A stretch of DNA of 64,000 nucleotides. Source: Candidula unifasciata. Lineage: Eukaryota > Mollusca > Gastropoda > Stylommatophora > Geomitridae. Position 1 is the stretch's first letter. Each line of letters begins with the position of its first letter. Of the stretch, positions 24,801-29,776 are shown one piece after another. The position numbers and the translations under genes were made by a program. The notes beneath the pieces are model-generated. The model was not told the origin of the DNA, did not search any database, and was given only the letters and a program-made list of their open reading frames with translations. Where the stretch lies: positions 124,696 through 188,695 of the forward strand of contig CAJHNH020006235.1 in the NCBI GenBank assembly GCA_905116865.2, given 5' to 3'.

Positions 24801-26895
24801 CAAAGCTTGGATAGTTGACAATGAGTCTGTTAAAACTGTAAGGTTTTTTTTTGGTGGTGGGGGGGGGGGGGGGGGGGGGACAAACTGACATGTACCATAG
24901 CAATAATTTCTGCAGTGAAAATCGGTAAATTATCATGTATGTTGTATATTTTCTTTAATTTCCATTGTGGAATGTATAATCCTATTCTAACTTGTTGTCT
25001 TTTTCTTTGGACCCATCTGCATAAATAAGGAATATCCATGATTAGATGCTGTATGTATTCCAAAGCCACTTGCTTTATCAAGTCAGGGCATGATTGTTTA
25101 TAGATAACACTAGCAAGTTTGTCATCAGTCTCCAGGAGGTTGAAGTTACTCTGCAGGGAGCTTAGGTGTAATAATTTTATAATTACTAAATATGTTATTC
25201 AGGGATGTAAAATTACTCAGATCTGCTATTCATATAACACTCGTGGGAATATATTTGTTTTGCCTCAGACTGGATACTTCTGTTTGTCTCTTTAAGGAAT
25301 GGCTGGTATTCTGGGTGGGTTTGGTCACTGACAGCTCTGATGGAGAAATTTAGACTTCATTCCTTCCTTCTAATGCTTGTATCTTCTTTTCAAGTTCAGC
25401 TGTTAAGGCCTTTCACAGCCATATGTAAATGTACTAAAAGATAGTGCTCTGAGCAGTTGTAGCTTATTTTTACATGAAATGTTTTTGGATCTCTATAATT
25501 TTACTAACTGGCAAGGACTGATATTTTCTGGACAATCCTTGATATGATTTATGGTCACCCTGGGTCACTTAAAATGGATCCTAACCATTTGAAATGACTG
25601 ACTTTTTTCCTTATTAGTGACCTGCAACTCTTTCAGTCCCAAGGAATGCATCACACATTTATAAGTTTCTATCTAGAAGCTCAATGAAAGCAAGATGTGC
25701 TGATTTTATGTTTCTCTTTACTACCCCTTGGACCTCTGATGCTAAACCCGCGGGAGTGAAAGTGAAAAAGTTAAGGTACATTGGTGTAGTTTTACCAGCT
25801 GGATTATTAGTCATTTCTTTTATCTTATCTGCATTTATTTCCATCCCATATTTAGTTAATGTTTCACAAGCGCGTTTCGCTGATTTATAATCCCTGCATG
25901 ACTTACATTGTTGATGTTAACGTTATCCAGCGATTCTACTCTTTTTACTTTTAAATTTTATAAGCTTCAATCAAAGGTTAAAGGGATCAAACATGATTGA
26001 AACAGCTTGTTGACAACTGAAAGCTTTGGGGACGAAAAATAGTATTGCAGCAGTGAATATTTCACAAATCAAACCAGAAATTATCCGATGTGGGTTCTGG
26101 GACTCCATTTTAGGGAACAGACCCACCCAACCCCCCCCCCCCCCACAAGTATGACATAAAAGTAAAGTAAGTAAAGGACCTTTTCCACGCCTTTAGGCAT
26201 ATAGGGCTAGACCTATATTTTTTATAGTGCAACGGCACAAGATGGGTGATGTGGTCAGTATCACGCCGGCCGCCTCTACTTCCCAGGACTGCAGCCGGTA
26301 CCCACTCAAGCAAGGCTGGGTCGACCTGGGAGCCAAGGCCATTTTTGAAAAAAGCGAATAATTAGGGACGTTTCTTTCAAAAGTCGAGTGCATCTGCCTG
26401 AGAGGCAAAGAACCAACAGGCTGCATATGCATACATTAATTTAAATGATTAAATAAGGCAGGTTTGTAAAATGGATGTGCGCGCAAAGTTATGGATAAAC
26501 TGCGTCGAGATAAAAGTCCAGGACTGGACAAACAACTAGAATATACGCACAAGTATGCAACCGGTGAACGCTAAGATGAAAAAGAAACCATAATGTTTTT
26601 TAAGGCAAGTTTTGACACAGCAAACGGTCGTTCTCGCGGTTTTAGTTTTGTGAAATCCAGAAATTAAAATAAATCAGAAATCTCAGAGTCAAAGACAAAT
26701 GGAAGTCCAAAAAGTGTCATAAAGCTTACCATCACCTACTTTTTTTTTATATAAACAGATACCTGCATTCAATGAGTCATATAACGTAATTTAAGATATT
26801 AATACTTAGCAATAAAGGATTTTCAACTACCGGTTAAATTTCTGAGACTGAAATGTCATGTTTTGTCTTGTTGCTGGGATTCACCAGGTAGCCAT
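2692..26895 (-). CDS. Gene 1: 885-residue low-complexity, coiled-coil-containing protein (family uncertain)
   Basis: The model joins 12 coding exons on the minus strand: 26885-26895, 22147-22228, 21034-21257, 20024-20191, 19837-19897, 16503-16582, 15366-15493, 13571-13761, 12696-12845, 9427-10686, 4725-4923, 2692-2795. Every junction is GT-AG, and reading phase carries through all of them (2658 nt, 886 codons with stop). The product is rich in Ser, Glu, Lys and Gln. It has a conserved-looking motif SPADDILTRWRLQRKVEEA at about residues 278-296, a predicted coiled coil at about 316-365, a very basic patch inside the large exon, and a C-terminus EDPLLKILRHQRDHYLHQLT. No enzyme motif, signal peptide or membrane segment is seen. 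The mix of disordered and helical segments resembles centrosomal or centriolar-satellite proteins. A relationship to PROSER3 crossed my mind but cannot be confirmed here. The 11-nt first exon is the weakest part; the rest is strongly supported by phase. Confidence 0.82.
2810..3065. repeat. Degenerate ~40-bp tandem repeat in gene 1 intron 11
   Basis: Loose repeats of 'aatacaactagaaataaaataacaatagtgata'-type sequence occur with many substitutions. An 18-base G run (3072-3089) follows directly. AT-rich non-coding sequence to about 3540 shows no exon. Confidence 0.55.
3541..3770 (-). repeat. Family D tRNA-like SINE
   Basis: On the minus strand from 3770 there is an A-box-like 'tggcgtaattggctaa' and a B box 'gggttcactcccggg'. 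The non-tRNA body follows ('ttacggtatttaaaatgg' to 'catggcttctggatac'). The copy at 26966-27107 is nearly identical in the body but stops inside the B box. Confidence 0.7.
3762..3870 (+). repeat. Family F retroelement tail
   Basis: It contains 'aaaggcaactaattaagc', 'tgctgaaatcaaatatgttgg' and a decayed 'taagccacaacataa' block. The same order is found at 31740-31880 and 48440-48560. The 3' flank is ordinary intron sequence. Confidence 0.55.
4050..4520. repeat. Degenerate ~40-bp tandem repeat in gene 1 intron 10/11 region
   Basis: About ten diverged units share 'ctgtctcctaggactgtgga' followed by 'aaataccxaagtact'-like sequence. Spacing varies between about 35 and 45 bases because of indels. 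It ends about 200 bases before exon 11. ORFs across it are by-products of the repeat. Confidence 0.65.
4725..4923 (-). CDS. Gene 1 exon 11
   Basis: Acceptor 'gttataaccag', donor 'ggtatat'. It enters in phase 0 and leaves with one base. It encodes a Ser/Pro-rich stretch beginning AIADHFFDGSALASSVDSW and ending TPQLHGTSDQQ, following directly from the end of exon 10 (QHAIGQ). No stop in the chosen frame; both other junction phases fail. Confidence 0.8.
5059..5400 (-). pseudogene. LINE reverse-transcriptase C-terminal remnant, split by a G/C run
   Basis: The translated minus strand reads like the extreme C-terminus of RTE-type LINE polyproteins: MGHMLRKPENNITRMFLHW, then a basic segment, then KKMGRTWEQLHVIVKDITTW and RELFEGLTPL. 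This family normally has an uninterrupted basic RGRP-type motif there. Here that position is a 25-base G run (5253-5277 on the plus strand) plus a T run, giving poly-Pro in translation. Non-functional fragment. Confidence 0.7.
5605..5700 (+). repeat. Family L LINE 3' tail fragment
   Basis: 'tgcgctggctgctgaagatg' and 'catgggaatgtgatgtgctg' followed by 'tgatgtcaattcttgactcaa' match the last ~100 bases of the family L LINE at 57960-58076, with substitutions and a decayed (ATCAA)n tail. Confidence 0.7.
5735..5965 (-). pseudogene. Decayed LINE C-terminal fragment
   Basis: The segment containing 'tctgttctgttctatcttg' and 'atggaatccagtccatcac' parallels 40490-40560, which on the minus strand reads [19 protein letters not shown]. 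Only short stretches align by eye; no intact domain. Confidence 0.4.
5990..7300. other. Unassigned 1.3-kb stretch in gene 1 intron 10
   Basis: I recognise no gene, domain or repeat. A (CT)n patch lies at about 6704-6735. A short internal repeat 'atgggcgttctcg' appears near 6840 and 6897. Base composition is more GC-rich and CpG-richer than the surroundings, which could mark a distinct unidentified transposon insertion (inference). Confidence 0.35.
7320..7620. repeat. Degenerate ~45-bp tandem repeat
   Basis: Diverged units carry 'ctgacaaaggttta' followed by 'ataccaatatactatgga'-like sequence, from 'gccagtagggtgcagaaagg' onward. Fades into the SINE-derived array that follows. Confidence 0.5.
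7680..8440 (+). repeat. 64-bp minisatellite made from a family B SINE 3' body
   Basis: About eleven nearly identical 64-bp units run from 'gtcccaggaagttaagacag' to 'gagtgtctataaaaat'. The left edge ('acccagattgacacaatct', 'cagtaccaaaa') and right edge ('ggtctagaaccacatgc') are the normal flanking parts of the same SINE body. The array is therefore an internal expansion of one SINE copy. Most units differ at 0-3 positions, pointing to recent amplification or homogenisation. Confidence 0.88.
8590..8965 (+). repeat. Family B SINE, best preserved body in the window
   Basis: A decayed tRNA-like head (about 8745-8810, with 'caggttcgctccctgg' as B box) is followed by 'tgaccttggctcccaggtcg', 'acccagccttgagtgggtac', 'agtcccgggaagtagagatg', 'ccggcgtcatgctgaccac', 'tggtctataaaaatatagg' and 'tctagccctatatgcccctg'. 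These blocks define family B for the other copies. Confidence 0.8.
9130..9345 (+). repeat. Family A element with (GAA)n tail
   Basis: Starts 'aatgtgggttccggggacc', continues 'ggaaaacaagaacagtccca', lacks the middle part present in fuller copies, then has 'ctcaggttctggaacagg', 'ccagaagtggacgaaca' and 'gtttacagctggtgaac', ending in (GAA)4-5. It sits just downstream of exon 10's donor. Confidence 0.8.
9427..10686 (-). CDS. Gene 1 exon 10 (large 420-codon exon)
   Basis: Acceptor 'ttgtttatttgtag', donor 'caggtaagt'; phase 0 at both ends. It encodes residues 366-785: mostly charged, Ser/Asn/Glu-rich, probably disordered sequence. One strongly basic patch reads EQKKRKGRHKHQVKKGRDKD, a candidate nuclear-localisation or nucleic-acid-contact segment (inference). 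A long uninterrupted frame with ordinary codon variety and correct splice phase argues for real coding. No catalytic motif. Confidence 0.88.
10687..12210. other. Gene 1 intron 9: mostly unassigned sequence
   Basis: I see no exon or confident repeat between 10700 and 12210. AT-rich, with short ORFs on both strands and no recognisable products. Confidence 0.4.
12212..12610 (-). repeat. Family A element split by a family L LINE insertion
   Basis: The copy begins with (TTC)n at 12213, is interrupted at 12255, and resumes at 12362 with 'tctccagtggaaagttctgg'. It continues through 'tggttgttcaccccctt', 'cagatgcactctgac' and 'aatgggatccccagaactcac'. The interruption is flanked by a duplicated 14-base site, so the order of insertion is clear: family A first, LINE second. 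Confidence 0.85.
12255..12361 (+). mobile_element. 107-bp 5'-truncated family L LINE with 14-bp target-site duplication
   Basis: The insert runs from 'ccattagtatcggaactctt' to the (ATCAA)n tail. It matches the last ~115 bases of the LINE at 56446-58076. It is bracketed by identical 14-base copies 'aatctccagtggaa' (12241-12254 and 12362-12375). Severe 5' truncation, an A-rich microsatellite tail and a TSD are the signature of target-primed reverse transcription. Confidence 0.92.
12696..12845 (-). CDS. Gene 1 exon 9 (coiled coil)
   Basis: Acceptor 'ataattctactag', donor 'gagtaagag'; 50 codons, phase 0 to phase 0. It encodes an amphipathic helical segment including LDVRLEEFRRKILSQKALV and QQDILFERQKLSLLMDDV, with hydrophobic residues spaced as in coiled coils. 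A second acceptor-like site is not needed. Confidence 0.85.
13000..13470 (-). pseudogene. LINE C-terminal remnant (RTE-like)
   Basis: The segments 'gtttggtcattaatcgcaag', 'aatttagaattggttctgtg', 'gttgctgtagagtgacc'-like and 'ctgagcgggattgcc' run parallel to 43685-44160, where the minus-strand translation is the conserved end of an RTE-type polyprotein. Several frame breaks; no open domain. Confidence 0.6.
13571..13761 (-). CDS. Gene 1 exon 8 (conserved Trp/Arg motif)
   Basis: Acceptor 'ttaattgaacag', donor 'agggtatgg'. Two entry bases complete a Glu codon from exon 7. It encodes NYNRPTARLFTNTEDKSRS, then SPADDILTRWRLQRKVEEA, then a Gly/Ser/Lys linker. The second motif is the most family-like piece of the protein and the best query for a homology search. 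Confidence 0.85.
13985..14110 (-). repeat. LINE tail with (ATG)n microsatellite
   Basis: A 'tcatcatcatcctcatca' run is followed by 'atatgccctgccaataagcg', as at 40060-40100. On the minus strand this is a LINE 3' end with a (TGATGA)n tail. Confidence 0.5.
14178..14345 (+). repeat. tRNA-headed SINE
   Basis: The head reads 'ggctggccaaatggtcagaa' (A box) and 'acccgggttcaaattc' (B box) at tRNA-like spacing. A non-tRNA body 'ggagtaaaataaaatcctca' to 'ccacaaaagtggtataa' follows. The body differs from family B, so this is a separate SINE. Confidence 0.7.
14450..14520 (-). repeat. Family L LINE 3' fragment
   Basis: On the minus strand 'catcggaattggaactcttcg', 'ctggctgctaaaactgggg' and 'actgagcttat' match the family L tail at 57970-58030. 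The (ATCAA)n part is missing. Confidence 0.55.
14588..14857. repeat. 19-bp minisatellite, about 14 units
   Basis: The unit is 'cattccctccccactgtac' with C/T variants ('cattctctcc') and 'gcac' for 'gtac' in some units. Because 19 is not a multiple of 3 and the unit lacks stops, ORFs appear in several frames on both strands; none is a gene. In intron 7 of gene 1. Confidence 0.9.
15020..15240 (-). repeat. Family A fragment
   Basis: Starts with a decayed TTC stretch, 'gcattcaccagctgtaaaat' and 'gttttggttgtttgtccctg'. It continues through 'ttgttccaggactttgagtt', 'acagatctggctaatttgtg' and 'aggcagatgcactccaactt', and ends before the C-rich terminus. Confidence 0.75.
15366..15493 (-). CDS. Gene 1 exon 7 (Ser-rich)
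   Basis: Acceptor 'tttgtttcag', donor 'aaggttagt'. One entry base completes a Ser codon begun in exon 6 and one base is left over. Encodes ELSLTSSSPIVSTEGLGSS and VSDGHLPYQPAYFRAQ. Serine-rich, likely disordered. Confidence 0.83.
15625..15835 (-). pseudogene. LINE C-terminal remnant
   Basis: The minus-strand translation includes IRIWAWRWLTHPVKTI and TLWQVVVEDLCSTGDNRKR. This resembles the 'WxxLVxxLCSTGxxRxxR' tail of RTE-type LINE polyproteins and is comparable to the fragment at 5059-5400. Confidence 0.55.
15880..16350. repeat. Degenerate ~45-bp tandem repeat in gene 1 intron 6
   Basis: Recurring 'aaagccactttttcaactat'-type and 'ctacaaagac' blocks with heavy divergence. No exon is seen. 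A (GA)n patch lies at about 16423-16440. Confidence 0.45.
16503..16582 (-). CDS. Gene 1 exon 6
   Basis: Acceptor 'gttttgaaacag', donor 'gaggtaaaa'. Phase 0 entry, two bases left over. Encodes LTKDALLAMDEETFHLQSKA and DRLLSK, a helical segment. It follows exon 5 (ALRK) without a frame problem; joining directly to exon 4 instead would create a stop. Confidence 0.83.
16788..17085 (-). repeat. Near full-length family A element
   Basis: Starts with (TTC)5 and 'gcgttcaccagctgtaaac'. It continues through 'aactgcagtcctgctccaga', 'tacagatctcattctcttg', 'ttccttgcctctccggcaga' and 'caattagttgactcttac', ending 'ccccacaatggggccccgg' and 'aacccacacagggggg'. Together with 36328-36625 it defines the intact family: about 290 bp, (GAA)n at its 3' end on the minus strand. 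Confidence 0.88.
17086..17460. repeat. TG-rich compound minisatellite
   Basis: About three diverged ~100-bp units carry 'actgccagtgtgtgaacctcc', 'gtgttggtgt' runs and 'ctgttctactgcttcacttg', embedded in (TG)n. The long ORFs over this region are low-complexity Cys/Val translations and not genes. Confidence 0.7.
17461..18300. other. Unassigned intronic sequence
   Basis: No exon or confident repeat. A 216-codon plus-strand ORF ends at 17823, but most of it is the TG repeat. The 17580-17820 part has no recognisable domain. CpG content at 17620-17990 is higher than nearby. Confidence 0.35.
18310..18420 (+). repeat. Family L LINE 3' fragment
   Basis: 'tgtgcttactgctgaatatg', 'gggacagagtgcttatggaa' and 'cccgagtgttgtgatgtg' match the family L tail with about 15 percent substitutions. 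Confidence 0.65.
18740..18830 (+). repeat. Highly diverged family L LINE 3' fragment
   Basis: 'tactattagccatcgg', 'gaggggaggatctgagcac' and 'ctatgaacatgcccggagtcc' line up with the family L tail in order, but with many substitutions. Confidence 0.4.
19083..19230. mobile_element. 148-bp TTAA-flanked MITE (piggyBac-like ends)
   Basis: Both ends carry TTAA (19083-19086 and 19227-19230). Terminal inverted repeats 'ctctttgagtcccaagg' and 'cctgtgactcaaagag' follow. The same ends occur at 58684-59287 and, decayed, at 25624-25774. TTAA targets with such ends are typical of piggyBac-group non-autonomous elements; the assignment is inference, as no transposase is present. Confidence 0.82.
19513..19760. 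mobile_element. 248-bp element with 14-bp terminal inverted repeats
   Basis: Perfect 14-base inverted ends 'taatatcctacccc' (19513-19526) and 'ggggtaggatatta' (19747-19760) enclose non-coding sequence. Size and structure fit a MITE. A target-site duplication is not clear beyond A/T bases. Confidence 0.6.
19837..19897 (-). CDS. Gene 1 exon 5
   Basis: Acceptor 'tggcttgctggcag', donor 'aaggtagga'. One entry base completes an Arg codon from exon 4. Encodes TLIGTGKAMDQSDDSSALRK. A nearer acceptor ('ggcacag') would put a stop in frame, so the chosen acceptor is set by phase. Confidence 0.75.
20024..20191 (-). CDS. Gene 1 exon 4
   Basis: Acceptor 'taatttctgacag', donor 'gaggtttgt'. One entry base, two exit bases. 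Encodes TTSVPEETEPESPYVNDDG, then KISDKTSDVDREESVLQ. Acidic, Ser/Asp/Glu-rich, no known motif. Confidence 0.83.
21034..21257 (-). CDS. Gene 1 exon 3
   Basis: Acceptor 'tctggctctttag', donor 'caggtagtg'. Phase 0 entry and only this frame is open. Encodes VEEFLRQNPTFHTSALPKV, then RTLHDLEKPGPSLLKQKD and SSELDEIWLDTERLNSF. One of the better ordered-looking parts of the protein. Confidence 0.85.
21400..21780. other. Intronic sequence, nothing recognised
   Basis: No exon, repeat family or RNA gene seen between exon 3 and the GA microsatellite; a purine-rich patch lies at 21485-21520. Confidence 0.4.
21822..21965. repeat. (GA)n microsatellite with short G run
   Basis: Twelve or more G (about 21822-21834) are followed by interrupted (GA)n to about 21965, with a duplicated 'aaacagattcagaaagag' interruption. 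The Ser/Leu or Glu/Arg ORFs here are artefacts of the repeat. Confidence 0.95.
22147..22228 (-). CDS. Gene 1 exon 2
   Basis: Acceptor 'gaaaacattgcag'-side reads '...tgttttcag' on the minus strand; donor 'gaggtatgt'. One entry base completes a Trp codon if exon 1 is as proposed; exit is phase 0. Encodes SKDPFSVQPLPKSFYHPSPT then KEVNERE. The frame is fixed by exon 3, which is open only from phase 0. Confidence 0.8.
22375..22590 (-). repeat. Family C repeat
   Basis: On the minus strand: 'cccaccaggacataacac', 'tgacacaaagtgccaccatg', 'ggatgaggatcacccgtgg', 'ggttccagaaacccctttt' and 'gagccagggtaaggctttaa'. Other copies lie at 41118-41290 and 47755-47960. Confidence 0.75.
22610..22875 (+). repeat. 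Family A element without (GAA)n tail
   Basis: Runs from 'ccccgtgtgggttccggggc' through 'acaagaatagacccaccgcc', 'gcatgttgtaagagtcaact', 'ggaaccaacagtctggacac' and 'caggttctggaacaggactg' to 'gagtttacatatggttaatg'. Lies next to the family C copy. Confidence 0.85.
23440..23765 (-). pseudogene. tRNA-like SINE head plus LINE C-terminal remnant
   Basis: 23440-23475 on the minus strand gives a tRNA-like 'ggctaagtggttaagcca'. Beyond it, the minus-strand translation of 23500-23760 shows ASDRQRWKELIRQLTA in one frame and RHVIRCNGLSKTILQCLIEG in another, typical of the end of RTE-type LINE proteins with frameshifts. Confidence 0.5.
24090..25600 (-). pseudogene. Decayed LINE with RNase H domain
   Basis: Minus-strand pieces match an RNase H domain in order. 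IGLYIPQWKLKKIYNIHDN and LPIFTAEIIAM (about 24950-24880) correspond to the first strands and the catalytic Glu helix, and TWGIHGNETADKEGKK (about 24710-24655) to the 'GxxGNExAD' motif. A G run (24857-24880) cuts the domain. Farther on, 24300-24480 looks like the Cys/His tail region. Stops and frameshifts are everywhere; dead copy in gene 1 intron 1. Confidence 0.65.
25624..25774. mobile_element. Decayed copy of the TTAA MITE
   Basis: 'aactctttcagtcccaagg' at the left, 'actaccccttggacctctga' and 'tgctaaaccc' inside, and 'aaagttaa' at the right match 19083-19230 and the outer parts of 58684-59287. The left TTAA is lost. Confidence 0.7.
26083..26590 (+). repeat. Family A element split by a family B SINE
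   Basis: The family A start ('tgtgggttctgggactcca', C run 26131-26144, 'agtatgacataaaagta') breaks at about 26162. It resumes at about 26353 with 'ggcgaataattaggga' or similar, then 'agtgcatctgcctgagagg', and ends near 'gcaaccggtgaacgc'. No long (GAA)n tail remains. Confidence 0.78.
26163..26352 (-). repeat. Family B SINE nested in family A
   Basis: On the minus strand: 'tggccttggctcccaggtcg', 'acccagccttgcttgagtgg', 'cctgggaagtagaggcgg', 'atactgaccacatcaccc', 'tataaaaaatataggtctag' and 'ccctatatgcctaaaggcg'. Only the body is present, without the tRNA head. It lies inside the family A copy and so inserted later. Confidence 0.8.
26885..26895 (-). CDS. Gene 1 proposed exon 1 (11 coding bases)
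   Basis: An ATG in strong context ('caaaatggc') is followed by GCT ACC TG and then a consensus-like donor 'gtgaat'. Its exit phase (two bases) is exactly what exon 2 needs, giving a start MATWSKDPFSVQPLPK. Evidence is phase and context only; a different upstream first exon is possible. Confidence 0.55.
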
Positions 26896-26965
26896 TTTGA
26901 CGCTCGGAGCAGCATAAAAAACAACCTAGGCACAGTAAGAAACAAATATGTATTTATTATTCGTT

Positions 26966-27107
26966 TGTTTGTTTTAGTATCCAGAAGCCATGAGTTGTTA
27001 ACCCTTAGGCTCGGTATTATGGATATCGCAACCTTTCGGCCTTGATTCCATTTTAAATACCGTAAATCTGGGAGAAATGTGGCTTTTCTGCCCACCCCCG
27101 GGAGTGA
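26966..27107 (-). repeat. Family D SINE truncated inside its B box
   Basis: Nearly identical to 3545-3683 from 'tttagtatccagaagccatg' to 'ccacccccgggagtga'. It stops at 27107, where the inverted-repeat element begins. It lies about 70 bases upstream of the proposed start of gene 1, so it would be in the promoter or 5' UTR region. Confidence 0.8.
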
Positions 27108-27289
27108 CACTCTCCCGAATACCGGCCCCATATTATTTGCTGTCCAAAACATTCCTGTTAGAGCCTCAAAGGGTTCAAGAGGTTACAAAGAGGTCAAGGG
27201 GTTATAAAGGAGTTATACAAAATATGGTACAAAAAAAATGGTACAATACGTAGATCATCATCAGTTTCCACATCTGCGCGTTAAGCGTT

Positions 27290-28500
27290 GTGAGAAATAG
27301 TTTTCGATCCACTGAAGTGACGTGGGGAGGAATAATTTTCGATCCATCGGAGCGATCCATCGGAGCGCTGAAGTGACGTGTTATACAAAATATGGAACAA
27401 CAAAATATGGAACAATACGTACCAATAATGCCGTGAAATAATTGAGGCCATCATCATCAGTTTCCACATCTGCGCGTTAAGCGCTGTGAAGTAGCGCTGT
27501 GAAGTGACGTGGGGAGGAAAAATTTTCGATCCATCGGAGCGCTGTGTCGATGGGTAGCAACGTTAAGATCATCATCATCAGTCTTCACTTCTGCCGTTAA
27601 GAAATAGTTTTCGCTGCACTGAAGTGACGTGGGGAGGAAAATTTTTCGATCCATCGGAGCGCTGTGTCGATGGGTAGCAACGTTAAGATCATCATCATCA
27701 GTCTTCACTTCTGCCGTTAAGAAATAATTTTCGCTGTACTGAAGTGACGTGGGGAGGAAAAATTTTCGATCCATCGGAGCGCTGTGTCGATGGGTAGCAA
27801 CGTTAAGATCATCATCATCAGTCTTCACTTCTGCCGTTAAGAAATAGTTTTCGCTGCACTGAAGTGACGTGGGGAGGAAAAATTTTCGATCCATCGGAGC
27901 GCTGTGTCGATGGGTAGCAACGTTAAGATCATCATCATCAGTCTTCACTTCTGCCGTTAAGAAATAGTTTTCGCTGCACTGAAGTGACGTGGGGAGGAAA
28001 AATTTTCGATCCATCGGAGCGCTGTGTCGATGGGTAGCAACGTTAAGATCATCATCATCAGTCTTCACTTCTGCCGTTAAGAAATAGTTTTCGCTGCACT
28101 GAAGTGACGTGGGGAGGAAAAATTTTCGATCCATCGGAGCGCTGTGTCGATGGGTAGCAACGTTAAGATCATCATCATCAGTCTTTTACTTCTGCCGTTA
28201 AGCGCCGTGAAATAATAATTGAAGCCATCATCATCAGTTTTTCACTTCTGCGCAATGTTGGAAGTTTAGCACCGTGGGGAGAAATAGTTTTCGATCGACT
28301 GAAGTGACGTGGGGAGGAATAATTTTCGATCCATCGGAAAGAAATAGTTTTCGATCGACTGAAGTGACGTGGGGAGGAATAATTTTTGATCCATCGGAGC
28401 GCTGAAGTGACGTGGGGAGGAATAATTTTCGATCCATCGGAGCGCCGTGTGGCTGGGTAGCAACGTTAAGATCATCATCATCAGTCTTCACTTCGGCTCT
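27290..28500. repeat. 120-bp satellite array
   Basis: Five to six near-identical 120-bp units (about 27540-28180) carry 'gaagtgacgtggggagg', 'ttcgatccatcggagcgctg' and 'gatgggtagcaacgttaag', flanked by partial and shuffled units on both sides. Because 120 is divisible by 3, the minus strand has a 225-codon in-frame repeat ORF; this is a by-product. On the minus strand the unit resembles the 3' end of the LINE fragment at 55840-55925 ('ggcagaag' then 'tgatgatgatgat'). Confidence 0.88.
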
Positions 28501-28617
28501 ACTGGCAAATCCGGACGAAGAATAAACAGCCTTGGACGACTGAGAGTTCTCTAGCGTGGCCGCCCTCCAAACAGTGATCGGAAAAGCCACAACGAAACAA
28601 ACGACACAAGAAGCAAC

Positions 28618-29575
28618 ATGGCAGTTAGACGCACTCACATAACTAACATCGTTATTCCGACGCACGACTTAGTTGCCACGGACGTAACTCCTGTATGCCA
28701 TAATGACATAAGTATGCGTGGTTGCGGTGGCTAACTGAGCATAGTCTGATAAGGAACACGCAACCGTGTACCTCATGCACGCGGCCAATGTTCCTATGTC
28801 CCCGGCAAGACTGTAGCGACAGATACGGTTGGCGATGTTATCGCTGTAATACTAGGTGTAGTGTTCGCACTGGGTCGTTTTTCGCCAACAGCGACATGTC
28901 GACCGAGAAAATACTCATGATGATGTACTACTGGCTCTCCGGTGTAAGTTCAGCGACTGTCATGGTCCTCGAGAGACTCACGAACTGGCACACCATTGTC
29001 AACTACAACAATTATTTCCGTCAGGAATGCTATAATTGGATGTTGAGACACACCGTTGAGCTGGGAGGACTCGATGAGACCGGCAGATCTATCGTGGTCG
29101 AAGTAGACGAGAGCTACTTCTTCCGACGAAAGTATCAGCGCGGTCGCATCCGTCACGGTCGTTGGATCGTCGGGCTAGTAGAGCGTGAGACTGGCCGTTG
29201 CTACTTGGAGCTTGTGCGAAAACGAGATGCGGCGACATTGGAGAGGATTATAAAAGATTACGATACGATACGGGAACGACCATCGTGACTGACGCTTGGC
29301 GAGGCTACAGCAACGTGGCAAACTTACGGCATGGCATCTATCTGCACGAGGTAGTAGTCCACCAGACCAACTTCGTCGATGCCGTACACAGTCACATACA
29401 CACACAAACAATTGAGGGCCTCTGGATGCTGGTGAAACGCACCATTCGCCAACGATTGGGCATCAGCCGCACACTATTGGCGTCATATTTAGCAGAATTT
29501 CAGTGGCGCCACGCCCACAAACATCAGATTGTCGGCCACTATTTCGAAACCCTACGTCAAAATTTTAACATCTAA
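28618..29575 (+). pseudogene. Merlin-type (IS1595-like) DDE transposase, frameshifted
   Basis: A plus-strand copy related to the intact gene at 30170-31162. It has an N-terminal zinc-ribbon region (CTSCTRPM ... WRCYRCNTRCSVRTGSFF), a conserved VVEVDESYFFRRKYQRG (first catalytic Asp), [15 protein letters not shown] (second Asp) and THTQ-like [15 protein letters not shown] (Glu). The frame is broken twice: near 28705-28735, where the N-terminal frame from the ATG at 28618 meets a stop, and near 29255-29285, between the first and second Asp. It ends in an Asn-Ile stop like its relative. Inactive as it stands. Confidence 0.88.
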
Positions 29576-29576
29576 T

Positions 29577-29677
29577 CCTACCCCTACCCCTACCCCCTAC
29601 CCCTAACCCCCCACCCCCGCTCCTTTTCTCCCTCCACACAGTGGAATTTTTTAAAAAAAAAGATACATAAGATACAC

Positions 29678-29775
<98 letters not shown>
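29577..29775. repeat. C-rich tract and (TA)n microsatellite
   Basis: 'cctacccctacccctacccc' directly follows the transposase stop codon and gives way to C/T-rich sequence. Then a pure (TA)n of about 90 bases runs from 29682 to 29773. The (TA)n produces artefact Tyr/Ile ORFs. Confidence 0.95.

Positions 29776-29776
<1 letters not shown>

Noticed and set aside
27457..28134. 225-codon minus-strand ORF of repeated 40-residue units
   Set aside because: It is the translation of the 120-bp satellite, kept open because 120 is divisible by 3; no start context, domain or splice support.
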